A DNA stretch of 64,000 nucleotides from SAR202 cluster bacterium. Lineage in GTDB: Bacteria > Chloroflexota > Dehalococcoidia > Lucifugimonadales > VGZR01. Under the pieces are notes generated by a model. That model saw only the letters and a list, made by a program, of their open reading frames with translations, searched no databases and was not told where the DNA came from. Positions 16,974-25,475 of this stretch are shown in pieces (position 1 is the first letter of the stretch; each line of letters starts with the position of its first letter). The stretch lies in NCBI GenBank assembly GCA_016872515.1, contig VGZR01000006.1, forward strand, positions 23,513-87,512, read 5' to 3'. A program made the position numbers and the translations under genes.

Positions 16974-17222
16974 CTAGCCTTCCACGACGTCGCCGACGAC
17001 CGAGTCCACCCGCACCCCCGTCGTGGTAACCCAATTCAACCCACGCTCTATCTCTGCCTCGTCACCTTCCAACTCCAGTACCACCCAGCCCATGTCATCG
17101 CGGACGTTAGCCCGGCGGATGTTCGTGATGACTTTGAACTTCTGGCCCAACTGGTAAGTCACCGGCTGCTTGATCATGTCCTGGGGAAATGTAAACTTGA
17201 CTCGCTTAGTTATCTTGGCCAT
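16974..17222 (-). CDS. NIL domain protein
   Basis: An 82-residue stand-alone NIL domain, the small ACT-like ferredoxin fold found at the C-terminus of methionine-uptake ATPases. The motif is KRVKFTFPQDMIKQPVTYQL, then NIRRANVRDDMGWVVLELEG and GLNWVTTTGVRVD. NIL domains bind methionine or take part in anaerobic homocysteine synthesis. Its place between thrC and a sulfur carrier gene suggests sensing or handling of sulfur amino acids. Gaps to the neighbours are about 50-70 bases. Confidence 0.85.
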   Translation of the reverse strand: MAKITKRVKFTFPQDMIKQPVTYQLGQKFKVITNIRRANVRDDMGWVVLELEGDEAEIERGLNWVTTTGVRVDSVVGDVVEG

Positions 17223-17290
17223 GGCACCTATCCCCTCGATATCGGTCTGCTCAGCGTTTACGGCTCGGCCTGGAAAGGCGATATGGAGTT

Positions 17291-18517
17291 TTACCGTGCG
17301 GCCAGGGCTTTCTGGAATGTCGCGTAGTCAGGTGTAGTGTGGATGGGGTTGACGACACTTTCCACAGCCTCCAGCGTCTTCAAGCCGTTGCCAGTGACGT
17401 AAGCCACGGTGACCTCGTCCGGGTGGATTATACCCTGCTTGGCGAGGATGCGGAGCGCGGAGATGACGACGCCTCCAGCGGTCTCGGTGAAGATGCCCTC
17501 GGTCTCGGCCAGAAGTCTGATACCCTCGACCACCTCCGGCTCGGGTACGGCCAGACAGGAGCCTTTGGTCGCGCTGGCGGTCTTGAGGGCGTAGAAACCG
17601 TCGGCAGGGTTGCCGATGGCAAGGGACTTGGCGATAGTGTTGGGCTTGACAGGGCGGACATGGAGGCTGCCCTGGCCGTAGGCCTCGACGATGGGGGAGC
17701 AGCCGGCGGCCTGGGCCAGGTGCATCTTGGTGTTGGGCTTCTCGATGAGGCCTACGTCCCCCATCTCCTTGAAGCCCTTCCATATCTTCGTGTAGAGGGA
17801 GCCGGAGGCAGCCGGGACGATGCACCGGTCAGGGGCGCGCCAACCGAGCTGCTCGGCGACCTCGTAGCCGAGGGTCTTACTGCCCTCGGCGTAGTAGGGG
17901 CGCATGTTGATGTTGACGAACGCCCAACGGTGGTTATCGGCCAGCTCGCTGCACAGACGGTTGACCTGGTCGTAGGTGCCGTCCACAGCAACGAGGGTGG
18001 CGCCGTAGATAGCCGCTCCGATAATCTTGCCCTTCTCCAGGTCAGCTGGGAAGAAGACCATCGTCTTCATGCCGGCCTTCGCGCCGTGGGCGGCGACCGC
18101 GCCGGCCAAGTTGCCAGTCGAGGCGCAGGCGAGGACCTCGAACTCGAACTCCAGAGCCTTATTGGTGGCGACGGAAACGACACGGTCCTTGAAGGAGAAG
18201 GACGGGTTGACGCTATCGTTCTTGACATAGAGGTTGTTCAGGCCAAGGAGGCGGCCGAGGTTCTTTGCCCTGACCAACGGGGTGTAGCCAGTGCCCATGT
18301 CCACGCCGCCTTTGTTAAGGTCGGCGGGCAGGAGCTGCCAGTAGCGCCACATCGAGAGGGGGCCTTTCGCGATGGTGTCGCGGCTGATGTCGCGGGCGAT
18401 GGCGTCGTAGTCGTAGGAGACCTCAAGCGGGCCGAAGCAGAACTCGCAGACGTGGTGAGGCTCAACGGGATACTCGTTGCCGCACTCACGGCAGGTCAGG
18501 CACTTGACGTAGGACAA
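17291..18517 (-). CDS. thrC: Threonine synthase-like PLP enzyme
   Basis: A 408-residue fold-type II PLP enzyme that normally converts O-phosphohomoserine to threonine. The N-terminus has a zinc-ribbon (CLTCRECG, then CEFCFGPLE). The PLP lysine is in NPSFSFKDR and the phosphate-binding loop in ACASTGNLAGAVAAH. TTG start with GGAGGA six bases upstream. Its operon partners (NIL and sulfur carrier) allow a second possibility: a sulfhydrylase-like reaction forming homocysteine or cysteine from a phosphorylated substrate. Threonine synthase is still the simpler call. Confidence 0.88.
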   Translation of the reverse strand: MSYVKCLTCRECGNEYPVEPHHVCEFCFGPLEVSYDYDAIARDISRDTIAKGPLSMWRYWQLLPADLNKGGVDMGTGYTPLVRAKNLGRLLGLNNLYVKNDSVNPSFSFKDRVVSVATNKALEFEFEVLACASTGNLAGAVAAHGAKAGMKTMVFFPADLEKGKIIGAAIYGATLVAVDGTYDQVNRLCSELADNHRWAFVNINMRPYYAEGSKTLGYEVAEQLGWRAPDRCIVPAASGSLYTKIWKGFKEMGDVGLIEKPNTKMHLAQAAGCSPIVEAYGQGSLHVRPVKPNTIAKSLAIGNPADGFYALKTASATKGSCLAVPEPEVVEGIRLLAETEGIFTETAGGVVISALRILAKQGIIHPDEVTVAYVTGNGLKTLEAVESVVNPIHTTPDYATFQKALAAR

Positions 18518-18679
18518 CTGCGCTCCTCCGGTTCAGGTCAGGGCAGGCTAGGCCTTGTTGCGATAGGCGCATACAGGGCCCCACAAAGCATCCATGCTAC
18601 CTGGTGGTTGCAGCACAGTCAAGGCGCGGAGGCCATGCGCATGGGAAGCAAGGCCTGGCCACGCACCCTGGCACCGCCC

Positions 18680-18709
18680 TTGTGAGCCTCCGGCCCGGGG
18701 GGCTATACT
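18680..18709 (+). promoter_or_regulatory. Sigma70-type promoter of the LON-domain gene
   Basis: TTGTGA (18680-18685) and TATACT (18704-18709) are separated by 18 bases. Transcription would begin close to the ATG at 18721, giving a very short or absent leader. Confidence 0.6.
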
Positions 18710-18720
18710 CGCTGCGAAGG

Positions 18721-19398
18721 ATGGCGAGGCCTTCACTGATGGCCGGCACGACACGACGACTCCCACTCTTCCCGCTGAACACGGTGCTCTTCCCGAATGC
18801 CGCGCTCCCGCTGCAAATCTTCGAGGAGCGGTACAAACTGATGCTGCGCGACTGCCTTCAAGGAGACTCGTCGTTCGGGGTCGTGCTTATCAGGTCGGGG
18901 TCGGAGGTCGGCGAGCCGTCTGAGCCGTACTCCGTGGGCACCGTCGCACGGATCACACAGGTGAGCGACGCTGGCGAGGGGAAGATTTTCGTCTCGGCGG
19001 TGGGGCAGCAGCGGTTCCGCATCGTCGAAATCGTACAGACGCGGCCATACATGACGGCCGAAGTGGAGTTGCTGGAAGAGGCGACCGTCGCCGGTCAGCC
19101 AGACCTACCCAGCCCAGACACCGAGGTGATACGGCGCGGCGCGGCGCGTTACGTGCAGCTCACGTTGGGCCTGGGAGGTGGATGGATCACCAAGCTGAAG
19201 CTGCCTGTGGATGATACGTTCCTCTCCTACTACCTGCCGAAGCTCCTCCAGGTCGAGATGCCTCACAAGCAGGCGCTGCTGGAATTGCCGTCCACGGCGC
19301 TGCGACTGGGCGCGGAGCAGGCCATCCTGGAAGCCCAGACCCCCGAACTGCACGCCCGCCTCACGAAGGAACTCCTTTCCAAGTTTGCCCGTAACTAG
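18721..19398 (+). CDS. LON N-terminal substrate-binding domain protein
   Basis: A 225-residue stand-alone LON domain (PUA-like fold) without the ATPase or protease of Lon. Diagnostic segments are LPLFPLNTVLFPNAALPLQIFEE (split here: LPLFPLNTVLFP and LPLQIFEERYK), GVVLIRSG and GTVARITQV. Such proteins are thought to bind peptides or act in protein quality control. ATG 18721 fits the promoter; ATG 18739 with a GCGAGG site is the alternative. The 39-codon upstream extension lies across the promoter and is rejected. Confidence 0.88.
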   Translation: MARPSLMAGTTRRLPLFPLNTVLFPNAALPLQIFEERYKLMLRDCLQGDSSFGVVLIRSGSEVGEPSEPYSVGTVARITQVSDAGEGKIFVSAVGQQRFRIVEIVQTRPYMTAEVELLEEATVAGQPDLPSPDTEVIRRGAARYVQLTLGLGGGWITKLKLPVDDTFLSYYLPKLLQVEMPHKQALLELPSTALRLGAEQAILEAQTPELHARLTKELLSKFARN

Positions 19399-19403
19399 GC
19401 GAC

Positions 19404-19441
19404 TGTGGAGGGCCTCTTTCTGTAGAAACAGGCCCTCCACA
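19404..19441. terminator. Hairpin after the LON-domain gene
   Basis: TGTGGAGGGCCT and AGGCCCTCCACA pair around TTTCTGTAGAAA, which itself extends the stem. The core TTCTGTAGAA matches the hairpin at 6939-6979 although the outer stems differ. Confidence 0.7.
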
Positions 19442-19465
19442 CACCTCTCCAGTAAGACACATGGC

Positions 19466-19506
19466 ACGCCGGTGGGGGAGGCCCATCGGTCCTCCCCCAC
19501 CGGCGT
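19466..19506. repeat. Strong inverted repeat ACGCCGGTGGGGGAGG / CCTCCCCCACCGGCGT
   Basis: A 16-bp perfect stem with a CCCATCGGT loop lies between two same-direction genes. The loop core CATCGG is shared with the terminator at 16592-16619. It may be a second terminator or a dispersed palindrome. Confidence 0.7.
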
Positions 19507-19584
19507 CTCGCGAGCCTTCTCGAAGGGTTAGGGGAAAAGCTTCTTCCGCAGAGCGACGTTCTACCAGTGGCCCAAGAGCTGACC

Positions 19585-19590
19585 TATAAT
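19585..19590 (+). promoter_or_regulatory. -10 box upstream of the SnoaL-like/rlmB genes
   Basis: A consensus TATAAT lies 35 bases before the ATG at 19626. No convincing -35 box is visible. Confidence 0.5.
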
Positions 19591-19625
19591 CTCTGCTTGC
19601 TAGTCGAGTCATGCGGAGGCAGGGA

Positions 19626-20048
19626 ATGAAGTACAAGAAGCTCGTGCAAGAGTACCTGAAGGCGTGGGGCAATGGTGACTTCAAGGCGTTGGAGAAGACA
19701 TGCGCGCCGGACTTTGTCCTGGATGACCCCGACGGCGGCCCCGTGACGCGCGAGGGGCTGAAGGACTTCTTGGTGAAGCTCAGGAAAAGGGTACCGGGCG
19801 GAAAGCCTCCATTTGTGGAGAACGTGGACGTCATCGGCGATAAGGAGTGGAGAAATGCCTACTGCTGGTGGACGATCCCAGGAAGCGGACTGACCGGCAC
19901 CGGCCTCATCACAGCGTCGGACAGGGGGGTACTCTCTGAGCGTGTGACGTACTACTGCAAACTCCCAGGCAAGGGTCTTGCACGGAAGAGCCTCGCTACA
20001 CGCTCGCGTGCGAAGACAACGGCGAGGCAGAAACGGGCGGCGGGATGA
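19626..20048 (+). CDS. SnoaL/NTF2-like protein
   Basis: A 140-residue cone-shaped NTF2-like domain: first helix LVQEYLKAWGNGDFKALEKTC, then FVLDDPDGGPVTREGLKDFL and beta strands containing NAYCWWTIPGSGLTGTGL. A basic tail (RKSLATRSRAKTTARQKR) follows. Family members include isomerases and many proteins of unknown role. GCGGAGG six bases upstream fixes the ATG at 19626. The stop overlaps the rlmB start, so they are coupled. Confidence 0.72.
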   Translation: MKYKKLVQEYLKAWGNGDFKALEKTCAPDFVLDDPDGGPVTREGLKDFLVKLRKRVPGGKPPFVENVDVIGDKEWRNAYCWWTIPGSGLTGTGLITASDRGVLSERVTYYCKLPGKGLARKSLATRSRAKTTARQKRAAG

Positions 20049-20803
20049 CGAGTGGCCCCGGCCAGTACATCGAGGGGCGCCACCCTGTCCTAGAGGCGTT
20101 GAAATCGGGCCGCGCCATCAACAGGATCCTGATAGCCAGGGACGCCGGTAGGCACGGCATCATCGCCGAGATCTTGCGCCTGGCGCGCCAAGGCCGCATC
20201 CCCGTGGAGACGGTTGACGCGCGGGCGCTCGAGCGCATCGGCGCCACCGGCCATGCGCAGGGCGTGCTGGCCCTCGCAGCCGCCAAGGCTTACTCCACGC
20301 TCGACGACCTTCTGGAGCGGTCGCGCTCGCTGAATGAGCCACCGCTGTACGTGCTCTTGGACGGCATCGAGGACCCGCACAACCTTGGCGCCATCATCCG
20401 GACGGCGAACACGGCGGGGGTGCACGGCGTGGTGGTGCCGTCGCGGCGCGCGGCCGGGCTGACCCCGGCGGTCGAGCGGGCGTCGGCTGGCGCCCTGGAG
20501 TACGTGCCGGTGGCGCGGGTGGCCAATATCCACCAGGCGATGCGGGACCTGGGCGAGCACGGCGTCTGGACGGTGGGGCTGGACGCGGACGCCGACCGCG
20601 ACTACAACACGGCGGACTACCGCCTGCCGACGGCGCTGGTCATCGGCGGCGAGGGCAAGGGGCTGTCGCGGCTCACGCGGGAGCTGTGCGACGTGGTGGT
20701 GCGCATCCCGATGCGGGGAGAGATCGCGTCCCTGAACGCCTCCGTCGCGGGGGCGCTGGTAATGTACGAGGCGATGCGCCAGCGGGCGGGCCAGTGCTCC
20801 TAG
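20045..20803 (+). CDS. rlmB: 23S rRNA (guanosine-2'-O)-methyltransferase, TrmH/RlmB family
   Basis: A 252-residue SPOUT methyltransferase. Residues ~5-80 form the L30e-like substrate domain (YIEGRHPVLEALKSGRAINRI, split as YIEGRHPVLEAL and RAINRILIA). The knotted domain has LLDGIEDPHNLGAIIRTANT, VIGGEGKGLSRLT and RIPMRGEIASLNASVAGALVM (NASVA), which bind S-adenosylmethionine. The likely target is the 23S rRNA peptidyl-transferase region. Starts on ATGA overlapping the upstream gene and its stop overlaps the convergent aminotransferase. Confidence 0.93.
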   Translation: MTSGPGQYIEGRHPVLEALKSGRAINRILIARDAGRHGIIAEILRLARQGRIPVETVDARALERIGATGHAQGVLALAAAKAYSTLDDLLERSRSLNEPPLYVLLDGIEDPHNLGAIIRTANTAGVHGVVVPSRRAAGLTPAVERASAGALEYVPVARVANIHQAMRDLGEHGVWTVGLDADADRDYNTADYRLPTALVIGGEGKGLSRLTRELCDVVVRIPMRGEIASLNASVAGALVMYEAMRQRAGQCS

Positions 20804-22005
20804 CCCTGCAGCGCGCCCTCGCGGGCGAAGACGTCGGCGAGGCGGGCGATGCCCTCGTGGATCTCCTCGGGGGTGTTGTAGCCGAAGCAGAGGCGGGCGT
20901 AGTTCTTGCCGGTGACGCCATCGGGAGCGAACATCGGGCCGGGGATGTAGCCGACCTCGTCTTTGAGGGCAATGTCGCGCAGCTTCACTAGGTCGGTGCC
21001 CTCCGCCATCTTGAGCCAGATGAAGAGGCCACCCATGGGACGGCTCCAGGTGGCCTGGGAGCCGAAGTTCTCGCCGAGGGCGGCTAGCATGGCGTCGCGG
21101 CGGGCACGTTGGACGTCGTTGATCTCGGGGATGTGCTTGTCAAGGTGTTTGAGGGCATAGCGGTGAACAGCGAGAGCGGTGAACTGGTTGACGCCGCTGC
21201 CGCTCTTGACGGCGCGGAGGCGGTCCACTACGGCGGTTGGCGCAGCGATGTAGCCGATCCTCATGCCGGGGGCGATGGTCTTGGAGAAGGACGAGACGTA
21301 CATGACGTGGCCTGCGCCGTCGAGTGACCAGAGCGAGGGCGGGACGTCGCCGTCGTAGCGGAGGTCAACGTAGCAGTCGTCCTCCAGGATGGGCACGCCG
21401 TGCTTTTGGGCGACGCGAACGATGGCCTTGCGGCGCTCAAAGGGCATGGTCCATCCCTGGGGGTTGTGATAGGTCGGGATGGTGTAGATGAGCTTGGGGC
21501 GCTTGCCCTGCTGCTGGGCGCGGACGATGGCGGAGTCGAGAGCGTCGGGCAGCATGCCGTCAGCGTCGCAGGGGATGCCACGGACGTCGGCGCGGAAGCG
21601 GCGCATGGTGACGAGGGTGCCCTGGTAGAAGTAGTCCTCGGTGAGGACGACATCGCCGACGTCCAGCAGGGCCTCCAGGGCCATGTAGATGGGTTGGCTG
21701 GAGCCGTCGCCGAGGATGATGTCGTCGGGCGAGACGTTGATGGCGCGTTCGCGGGCCAGCTTCTCGGCCACGTACTGGCGCAGCGGCGGGTAGCCCTGAA
21801 GGTGGGGATAGACCGCGAGGTTCGCCCCCTCCTCGTCCAGAGCCTCACGAAGGCTTTCGACCAGGTCGTCGAGCGGGAGTGAGTGGGGGTCGGGATAGGC
21901 GATGGCGAAGTCGTATTTGCCGCGCTTGACGACCGTGCGGTCGCGCGGCGGCGGCGCCGTCTTGGCGTAGAGGCGCTCAAAATCGAGGTGCCGGGCTTCG
22001 CCCAT
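20800..22005 (-). CDS. PLP-dependent aminotransferase, class I/II (MocR/2-aminoadipate type)
   Basis: A 401-residue fold-type I enzyme. The PLP lysine is in SSFSKTIAPGMRIGY; TIPTYHNPQGWTMP and EDDCYVDLRYDG are the cofactor-ring and Asp motifs typical of 2-aminoadipate/LysN-like aminotransferases. It lacks the GntR DNA-binding domain of MocR regulators. It probably transaminates an aromatic or dicarboxylic amino acid. Convergent with rlmB, ending within its last bases. Confidence 0.9.
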   Translation of the reverse strand: MGEARHLDFERLYAKTAPPPRDRTVVKRGKYDFAIAYPDPHSLPLDDLVESLREALDEEGANLAVYPHLQGYPPLRQYVAEKLARERAINVSPDDIILGDGSSQPIYMALEALLDVGDVVLTEDYFYQGTLVTMRRFRADVRGIPCDADGMLPDALDSAIVRAQQQGKRPKLIYTIPTYHNPQGWTMPFERRKAIVRVAQKHGVPILEDDCYVDLRYDGDVPPSLWSLDGAGHVMYVSSFSKTIAPGMRIGYIAAPTAVVDRLRAVKSGSGVNQFTALAVHRYALKHLDKHIPEINDVQRARRDAMLAALGENFGSQATWSRPMGGLFIWLKMAEGTDLVKLRDIALKDEVGYIPGPMFAPDGVTGKNYARLCFGYNTPEEIHEGIARLADVFAREGALQG

Positions 22006-22081
22006 CGGGTCCCTCCCACATCAAGGTCACCGGGTTCACAGTTCTAAAGTGTAGCAGGTTGGACGTATCCCCCTACCCCAT

Positions 22082-22525
22082 TCAGGGCGAATGGGCCAGG
22101 CGGCTCGGCAGCTCGACGACGGCCTGGCCCGTGATGGTCTTGGCACCCTGGGCGTTCTCGGTCCAGACGTCGCAGGCGACGAGATGGTGGCCATCCTCGA
22201 CGTATTTGCGGGTGACGCGCCCCTTACAGAAGAGGGGCGTGTCGGGCAGGTCGAGGTCGCGGTAGCGCACGGTGAGGCTGCGCAGCATGCCGCCCTCGCC
22301 GACCCAGCCGGCGAGCATCTGGGAGAGGAAGGCAGTCTTAAGGGCACCGTGAAGGATGACGTCAGGCAGGCCCACGCCACGGGCAGCCTGTTGGTCGTAG
22401 TGGAAGACGTTGAAGTCGCCCGACGCGCCCGCGTACATCACGAGCTGCCGCCGCGTCGGGTGCTTGACCAGCACGGGCAGGTCGGTCCCTTCGGTGATGC
22501 CGTCATAGTGAGCTTGGGTAGTCAT
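22082..22525 (-). CDS. MaoC-like hydratase, C-terminal hot-dog subunit
   Basis: A 147-residue hot-dog protein with the hydratase-2 motif in YAGASGDFNVFHYDQ (D-x-N-x-x-H), which supplies the catalytic Asp and His. It should hydrate an enoyl-CoA-type thioester. Its start codon overlaps the end of the upstream gene by four bases; that gene encodes a partner hot-dog without the motif, so the two form a split two-domain hydratase. Confidence 0.87.
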   Translation of the reverse strand: MTTQAHYDGITEGTDLPVLVKHPTRRQLVMYAGASGDFNVFHYDQQAARGVGLPDVILHGALKTAFLSQMLAGWVGEGGMLRSLTVRYRDLDLPDTPLFCKGRVTRKYVEDGHHLVACDVWTENAQGAKTITGQAVVELPSRLAHSP

Positions 22526-22992
22526 GCTTTCCGTGCCTCTGGCTCATACCACGCCACGGTGTTGCGTTGGGTCGCCACGAGTTTCCCGTGCTGGTTGGTG
22601 TAGCGGAACTCGGTGGTGACCATGAGCATGTCCCCTACCCTGCCCTGCTTGTCCGTCATGTCGGTGATGCGAGCGGCGACGGTGATGCGGTCTCCGACGC
22701 GCACCTTCTCGAAGAACTGCCACTCAGTGCCCGCGTCCAGAAGGCCTTCATACGGATTCTTCCAGTCGGCCTTGTGCGGCCCGGCGAACAGCGAGACCAG
22801 GAACGTGGGTGGAACCGCCAGGCCGTCGGACGACTGTGCGCCTGGCTCATTGTCAGCGTACCACCTTGGCCCTTCGTCGTTGAGGGTGCGGACGAAGCGC
22901 AAGACGGCGCCCCGCTCGACATCGTAGGTCATCGGCTCGGACCAGACACCGATGACAGCGTCGCGGGCGGCCTGCGGCACTTTCGCTGCCAC
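22522..22992 (-). CDS. MaoC-like hydratase, N-terminal (FAS1-like) subunit
   Basis: A 156-residue hot-dog protein of the MaoC_dehydrat_N type, recognised from TYDVERGAVLRFVRTLND, VPPTFLVSLFAG and TEWQFFEKVRVGDRITV. It lacks the D-x-N-x-x-H catalytic motif and should contribute substrate binding to the partner encoded next (22082-22525). Start with pcrA upstream only two bases away, so the three genes may form one transcript. Confidence 0.85.
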   Translation of the reverse strand: MAAKVPQAARDAVIGVWSEPMTYDVERGAVLRFVRTLNDEGPRWYADNEPGAQSSDGLAVPPTFLVSLFAGPHKADWKNPYEGLLDAGTEWQFFEKVRVGDRITVAARITDMTDKQGRVGDMLMVTTEFRYTNQHGKLVATQRNTVAWYEPEARKA

Positions 22993-22994
22993 GC

Positions 22995-25295
22995 CTAGCC
23001 GACCTTTTCCAGACGGGCGAAGCTGAGGAGCAACCGCTTGACCCCGTTGCCGTCCTTGAAGACGACGGTGACCTCGACGTCGGCCCCCGTAGGCTTACTG
23101 GCCATGACGACCCCTTCGCCGAACTTGGCGTGGCGCACCTTGTCGCCGACGGTGAAGGCGGCAACCGGCTTGGCCTTGGTGCTGCTATCTGCTTGAGACG
23201 CACGGTCCGTTTCACCATGCGGTGCGTCCGTCGAGTCAGCGTCCCGCGACGCGAGCCGGGTCGGCACGAACCCCGGCGGGCGGACGCGGCCCGTAGAAGC
23301 GGTGGCAGCCCCAGCGGACAAGGCCGCCGACCGCAGTACGCCCGCGCGCGAGGAGACGATCGCCTCCTTTGGGATGTCGGCGAGGAACCGCGACGGCAGG
23401 TTCGGCTCGGAGCCGCCACGAAACCCCCGGCGGAAGGCGCGCAGCAGATACAGCCGTTCCTTCGCCCGTGTGACGCCCACGTAGCAGAGGCGGCGCTCCT
23501 CCTCCATCTCCTCCTGACTCTCCATGGAGCGCGAGTGGGGCAGGATGCCCTCCTCCATGCCGACGATGAACACCGCGGAGAACTCCAGCCCCTTGGCCTG
23601 ATGCAACGTGATGAGGGTGATGGCGTCACTGCGGTCCTGGAGGTTGTCGGTGTCGCTGACGAGGGCTAGCCGCTCCAGGAAGGCGGTCAGGCCCTCGTTG
23701 GAGGGCATCTCCACGTAGTCTTTCGCGGTGCTGCGGAGCTCCTGGACGTTCTCCCAGCGCTCCTCGCCCTGTTCGGCCTCGTCGAGGACATGGGCCTTGT
23801 ACCCCGTGCGCTCCAGGACGAGGTCAACCAACTCGACGAGGTTCTTTGAGTCGGCCTGCTCCTGGAGCTTGATGATGAGGTCACGGAAGTTGGTGAGGGC
23901 CTGCACGGCGCGGGGCGCGAGTTGGACGCCGGGCTGGCCGTCGGGCGCCTGCAACGCGCCGACGGCCTGGAACATGGACGTGCCCAGCTCGCGGGATAGG
24001 CGGGTCAATTCATCCAAGGTGCGGTCGCCGATACCGCGCGGCGGGACGTTGACGACGCGGGCCAGGCTGGCGTCGTCGTCCGGGTTGGCGACGAGGCGCA
24101 TGTAGGCGATGAGGTCCTTTATCTCCTGGCGCTGGTAGAAGCGGAGGCTGCCGACCAGTTGGTACGGCACGCCGTAGCGTAGGCACGCCTCCTCCAGCGC
24201 GCGCGACTGAGCATTGACACGGTACATGACGGCGATGTCGCCGAGCTTATGATCCTCACGCGCCAGCGCCTGCACCTCGCGCAGCACCGTCTGCGCCTCC
24301 TCCTGTTCGTCATACGCCTCGGCCACGACGATGGGCACGCCCTTGGCGTTGCTGGTCCACAGCGCCTTCTCGACGCGCTGCTCGTTCTGAGCGATGAGGC
24401 CGCTGGCCGCCTCCAGGATGGTCTTAGTGGAGCGGTAGTTCTCCTCCAGGGCGATGATCTTGGCATCGGGGTAGTCGTGCTGGAAGCTGAGGATGTTGCG
24501 GATGTCGGCGTTGCGCCACGAGTAGATGGATTGGTCGGGGTCGCCGACGACGCAGAGGTTGCGGTGGACCTGTGCGAGTTGGCGGGCGATGGCGTACTGG
24601 ACGATATTAGTGTCCTGGAACTCGTCTATCATCAGGTGCAAGAACCGCTTCTGGTACTTGGCCGCGGCGTCCGGCGCCTTGTCGAACAGGTAGTAGGTCT
24701 TCAACAAGAGGTCGTCGAAGTCAAGCGCCGAGGCGGCCGCCAGGAGCTTGCCGTACCGCTCGAAGACCTTCGCCACAATCTCGTCGAAGTAGTTGCGCCG
24801 GTTCAGCCGGAACCCCTCGGCGTCGAGCAGTTGGCTCTTGGCGCCGGAGATGGCCGAGAGGATGGCGCGGGGCGCGAACTGCTTTGGGTCTACGCCGGTC
24901 TCTTTCATCGCTCGCTTGATGATGGAGACCTGGTCGTCATCGTCATAGATGGTGAAGTCACGGGAGAGTTTGATGGCCTCACCCTCGCGGCGCAGCACGG
25001 CGGCGCAGAAGGTGTGGAAGGTGGACGCGGTCAGTTCGCGGGATGCAGGACCGAGAAGCCGCTCCAGGCGCTCCTTCATCTCGCGCGCGGCCTTGTTCGT
25101 GAAGGTGACGGCGGCGATGCGGTGCGGGCTGACGCCGCAGATGCGGACGAGGTAGGCGATGCGGTGGGTGATGACTCGCGTCTTACCGCTGCCCGGACCG
25201 GCGACGATGAGGAGCGGGCCTTGGATGTGCTCGATGGCTTCGCGTTGCGGCGCGTTCAGGCCTTTGAGGAGGTTTTCAGCACTCGCGTTCGACAC
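22995..25295 (-). CDS. pcrA: ATP-dependent DNA helicase, UvrD/PcrA family
   Basis: A 766-residue superfamily 1A 3'-5' helicase. Seen are the Q motif LNAPQREAIEH, Walker A AGPGSGKTRV, motif II MIDEFQDTN, VGDPDQSIYSWR (motif III), EENYRSTKTIL (motif IV), and ITLHQAKGLEFSAVF and CYVGVTRAKERLYL (motifs V, VI). A basic tail ends in the KVRHAKFGEGVV Tudor-like segment that binds RNA polymerase in PcrA. Acts in repair and transcription-coupled processes. Starts GTG, six bases after a TATAAT box. Confidence 0.97.
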   Translation of the reverse strand: MSNASAENLLKGLNAPQREAIEHIQGPLLIVAGPGSGKTRVITHRIAYLVRICGVSPHRIAAVTFTNKAAREMKERLERLLGPASRELTASTFHTFCAAVLRREGEAIKLSRDFTIYDDDDQVSIIKRAMKETGVDPKQFAPRAILSAISGAKSQLLDAEGFRLNRRNYFDEIVAKVFERYGKLLAAASALDFDDLLLKTYYLFDKAPDAAAKYQKRFLHLMIDEFQDTNIVQYAIARQLAQVHRNLCVVGDPDQSIYSWRNADIRNILSFQHDYPDAKIIALEENYRSTKTILEAASGLIAQNEQRVEKALWTSNAKGVPIVVAEAYDEQEEAQTVLREVQALAREDHKLGDIAVMYRVNAQSRALEEACLRYGVPYQLVGSLRFYQRQEIKDLIAYMRLVANPDDDASLARVVNVPPRGIGDRTLDELTRLSRELGTSMFQAVGALQAPDGQPGVQLAPRAVQALTNFRDLIIKLQEQADSKNLVELVDLVLERTGYKAHVLDEAEQGEERWENVQELRSTAKDYVEMPSNEGLTAFLERLALVSDTDNLQDRSDAITLITLHQAKGLEFSAVFIVGMEEGILPHSRSMESQEEMEEERRLCYVGVTRAKERLYLLRAFRRGFRGGSEPNLPSRFLADIPKEAIVSSRAGVLRSAALSAGAATASTGRVRPPGFVPTRLASRDADSTDAPHGETDRASQADSSTKAKPVAAFTVGDKVRHAKFGEGVVMASKPTGADVEVTVVFKDGNGVKRLLLSFARLEKVG

Positions 25296-25301
25296 GTAGA
25301 G

Positions 25302-25307
25302 ATTATA
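25302..25307 (-). promoter_or_regulatory. -10 box of pcrA, leaderless spacing
   Basis: TATAAT on the minus strand ends six bases before the GTG start of pcrA. There is no room for a ribosome binding site. Confidence 0.6.
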
Positions 25308-25475
25308 GCAACGCGAAAGCTTAGATGACTATTTCCTAAGGCAATCTTTGCGCTGTTCCAGGCGATTGCTTCCTCTGCGGATGTGACGTTAAGATGTCCC
25401 TTCACCTTCCTCACGCTCGTTTTGGACAAGCACGGTTGTCTGTAGACTCACTTTTGGTAGCTGAGGACACTCTTC

